A stretch of DNA of 6,517 nt from contig PKCT01000052.1 in the NCBI GenBank assembly GCA_002862325.1, positions 1-6,517 of the forward strand, given 5' to 3'. A model generated the notes under the pieces. It was given only the letters and a program-made list of their open reading frames with translations. It was not told the origin of the DNA and ran no database searches. Origin of the DNA: Phycisphaerae bacterium. GTDB lineage: Bacteria > Planctomycetota > Phycisphaerae > Phycisphaerales > SM1A02. Positions 5,871 through 6,517 of the stretch are shown in pieces. Position 1 is the stretch's first letter; the number at the start of each line of letters is the position of its first letter. Made by a program: the position numbers and the translations under genes.

Positions 5871-6517
5871 GTGGACCCTTTGACGCGGATTCTCGAACTA
5901 CGCGATCTTCTCGAACGGGCGAATCGCGCGTACTACGTCGACGCCGATCCGATCATGTCGGACCGGGACTTCGACGCGCGACTCTCGGAACTCGCCGAAC
6001 TCGAGACCGAGCATCCCGAACACGCGGACGCCGACAGTCCGACCCAGCGAGTCGGCGGCGAACCGGTCGAGGGTTTCGAATCGGCCGTCCATGCGGTCCC
6101 CATGACCTCGATCGACAACACCTATTCGATCGAGGACCTTCGGGCCTGGCACGATCGCGTGCTTCGCGGGCTCGATCGTCCGGCCGACGATCTGTTTGCG
6201 AGCGGGATCGATCTGGTCTGCGACCCCAAGATCGACGGCGTCGCGATCTCGCTCCGCTACGAGGCCGGTCGGTTGGTCTCCGCAACGACCCGCGGCGACG
6301 GTACGACCGGTGACGTGATCACCAGCAACATCCGGGCGATGCGGTCGATCCCGCTGCGGCTCGATGTCGACGACCCGCCCAAGGTGGTCGAGATCCGCGG
6401 CGAGATCGTGATGCCCAACGACGCGTTCGACCGGGTGAACGCCGAACGCGAGGCGGCGGGCGAGCCGCTCTTCGCGAACGCCCGCAACTCGACCGCGGGC
6501 ACGCTCAAGAGTCTGGA
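5871..6517 (+). CDS. ligA: NAD+-dependent DNA ligase LigA, 5' part (cut by right edge)
   Basis: LigA joins nicks in duplex DNA during replication and repair, using NAD+ to adenylate its active-site lysine. 215 codons of an expected roughly 670 are present, and the frame is open to the edge. Visible are domain Ia (about 1-60: YYVDADPIMSDRDFD, then DSPTQRVGG at 55-63) and most of the adenylation domain: MTSIDNTYS (78-86), CDPKIDGVAISLRYE (117-131) with catalytic Lys120, TTRGDGTTGD (139-148), EIRGEIVMP (174-182) and NARNSTAGTLKSL (203-215). A GTG start 2 bases after the upstream stop gives the expected N-terminus; only a weak GGGA precedes it, so translation may rely on coupling. Phe34 stands where E. 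coli LigA has a Tyr in the NMN-binding region, a mild substitution. Downstream OB-fold, zinc finger, HhH and BRCT domains lie outside the window. Confidence 0.95.
   Translation, partial: MDPLTRILELRDLLERANRAYYVDADPIMSDRDFDARLSELAELETEHPEHADADSPTQRVGGEPVEGFESAVHAVPMTSIDNTYSIEDLRAWHDRVLRGLDRPADDLFASGIDLVCDPKIDGVAISLRYEAGRLVSATTRGDGTTGDVITSNIRAMRSIPLRLDVDDPPKVVEIRGEIVMPNDAFDRVNAEREAAGEPLFANARNSTAGTLKSL

Overview
This is a GC-rich, gene-dense bacterial chromosome segment. Its character is mostly housekeeping. No phage, transposon, CRISPR, tRNA or rRNA signature was found. The likely source is a Planctomycetota bacterium, perhaps Phycisphaerae-like. That call rests on the flavour of several proteins: the LigA motifs MTSIDNTYS and CDPKIDG, a 12-segment membrane protein with a TFHRAR loop, and an FmdB-type protein just before ligA. 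It was made by eye, not by a search. A signal peptide followed by Cys on one protein fits a Gram-negative-type envelope.

Layout, left to right. (1) The first 29 codons of an unidentified minus-strand gene run off the left edge (87 to 1), followed by about 180 bases without a convincing gene. (2) A plus-strand pair, ribF (271-1197) and an nrnA-like DHH/DHHA1 phosphoesterase (1194-2261), overlaps by four bases (GTGA). (3) A minus-strand cluster of three genes reads right to left: a DUF4442 hotdog-fold protein (4593-3958), a 12-segment membrane protein (3961-2699, ATGA overlap) and a small exported heavy-metal-associated (HMA) protein (2654-2262). This cluster converges on nrnA, and the two stop codons form one palindrome, TGATCA. 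(4) A 128-base divergent intergenic region (4594-4721) follows. (5) A plus-strand run holds a sugar phosphate isomerase/epimerase-like TIM barrel (4722-5552), a small FmdB-family protein that has lost all its zinc-ribbon cysteines (5575-5868), and the 5' part of ligA (5871 to the right edge).

How they work together. RibF makes FMN and FAD. NrnA-type enzymes remove nanoRNA and pAp. LigA seals DNA nicks. These are core functions linked mainly by shared transcription. The minus-strand trio is the least understood part: a predicted acyl-thioester-binding protein, a polytopic membrane protein of unknown substrate and an exported Cys-x-x-Cys metal-binding protein, tightly packed and probably co-expressed. 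The main leads are that trio, the cysteine-less FmdB protein and a 12-bp tandem repeat in the HMA gene. I do not see clear evidence of a new defence or mobile system.
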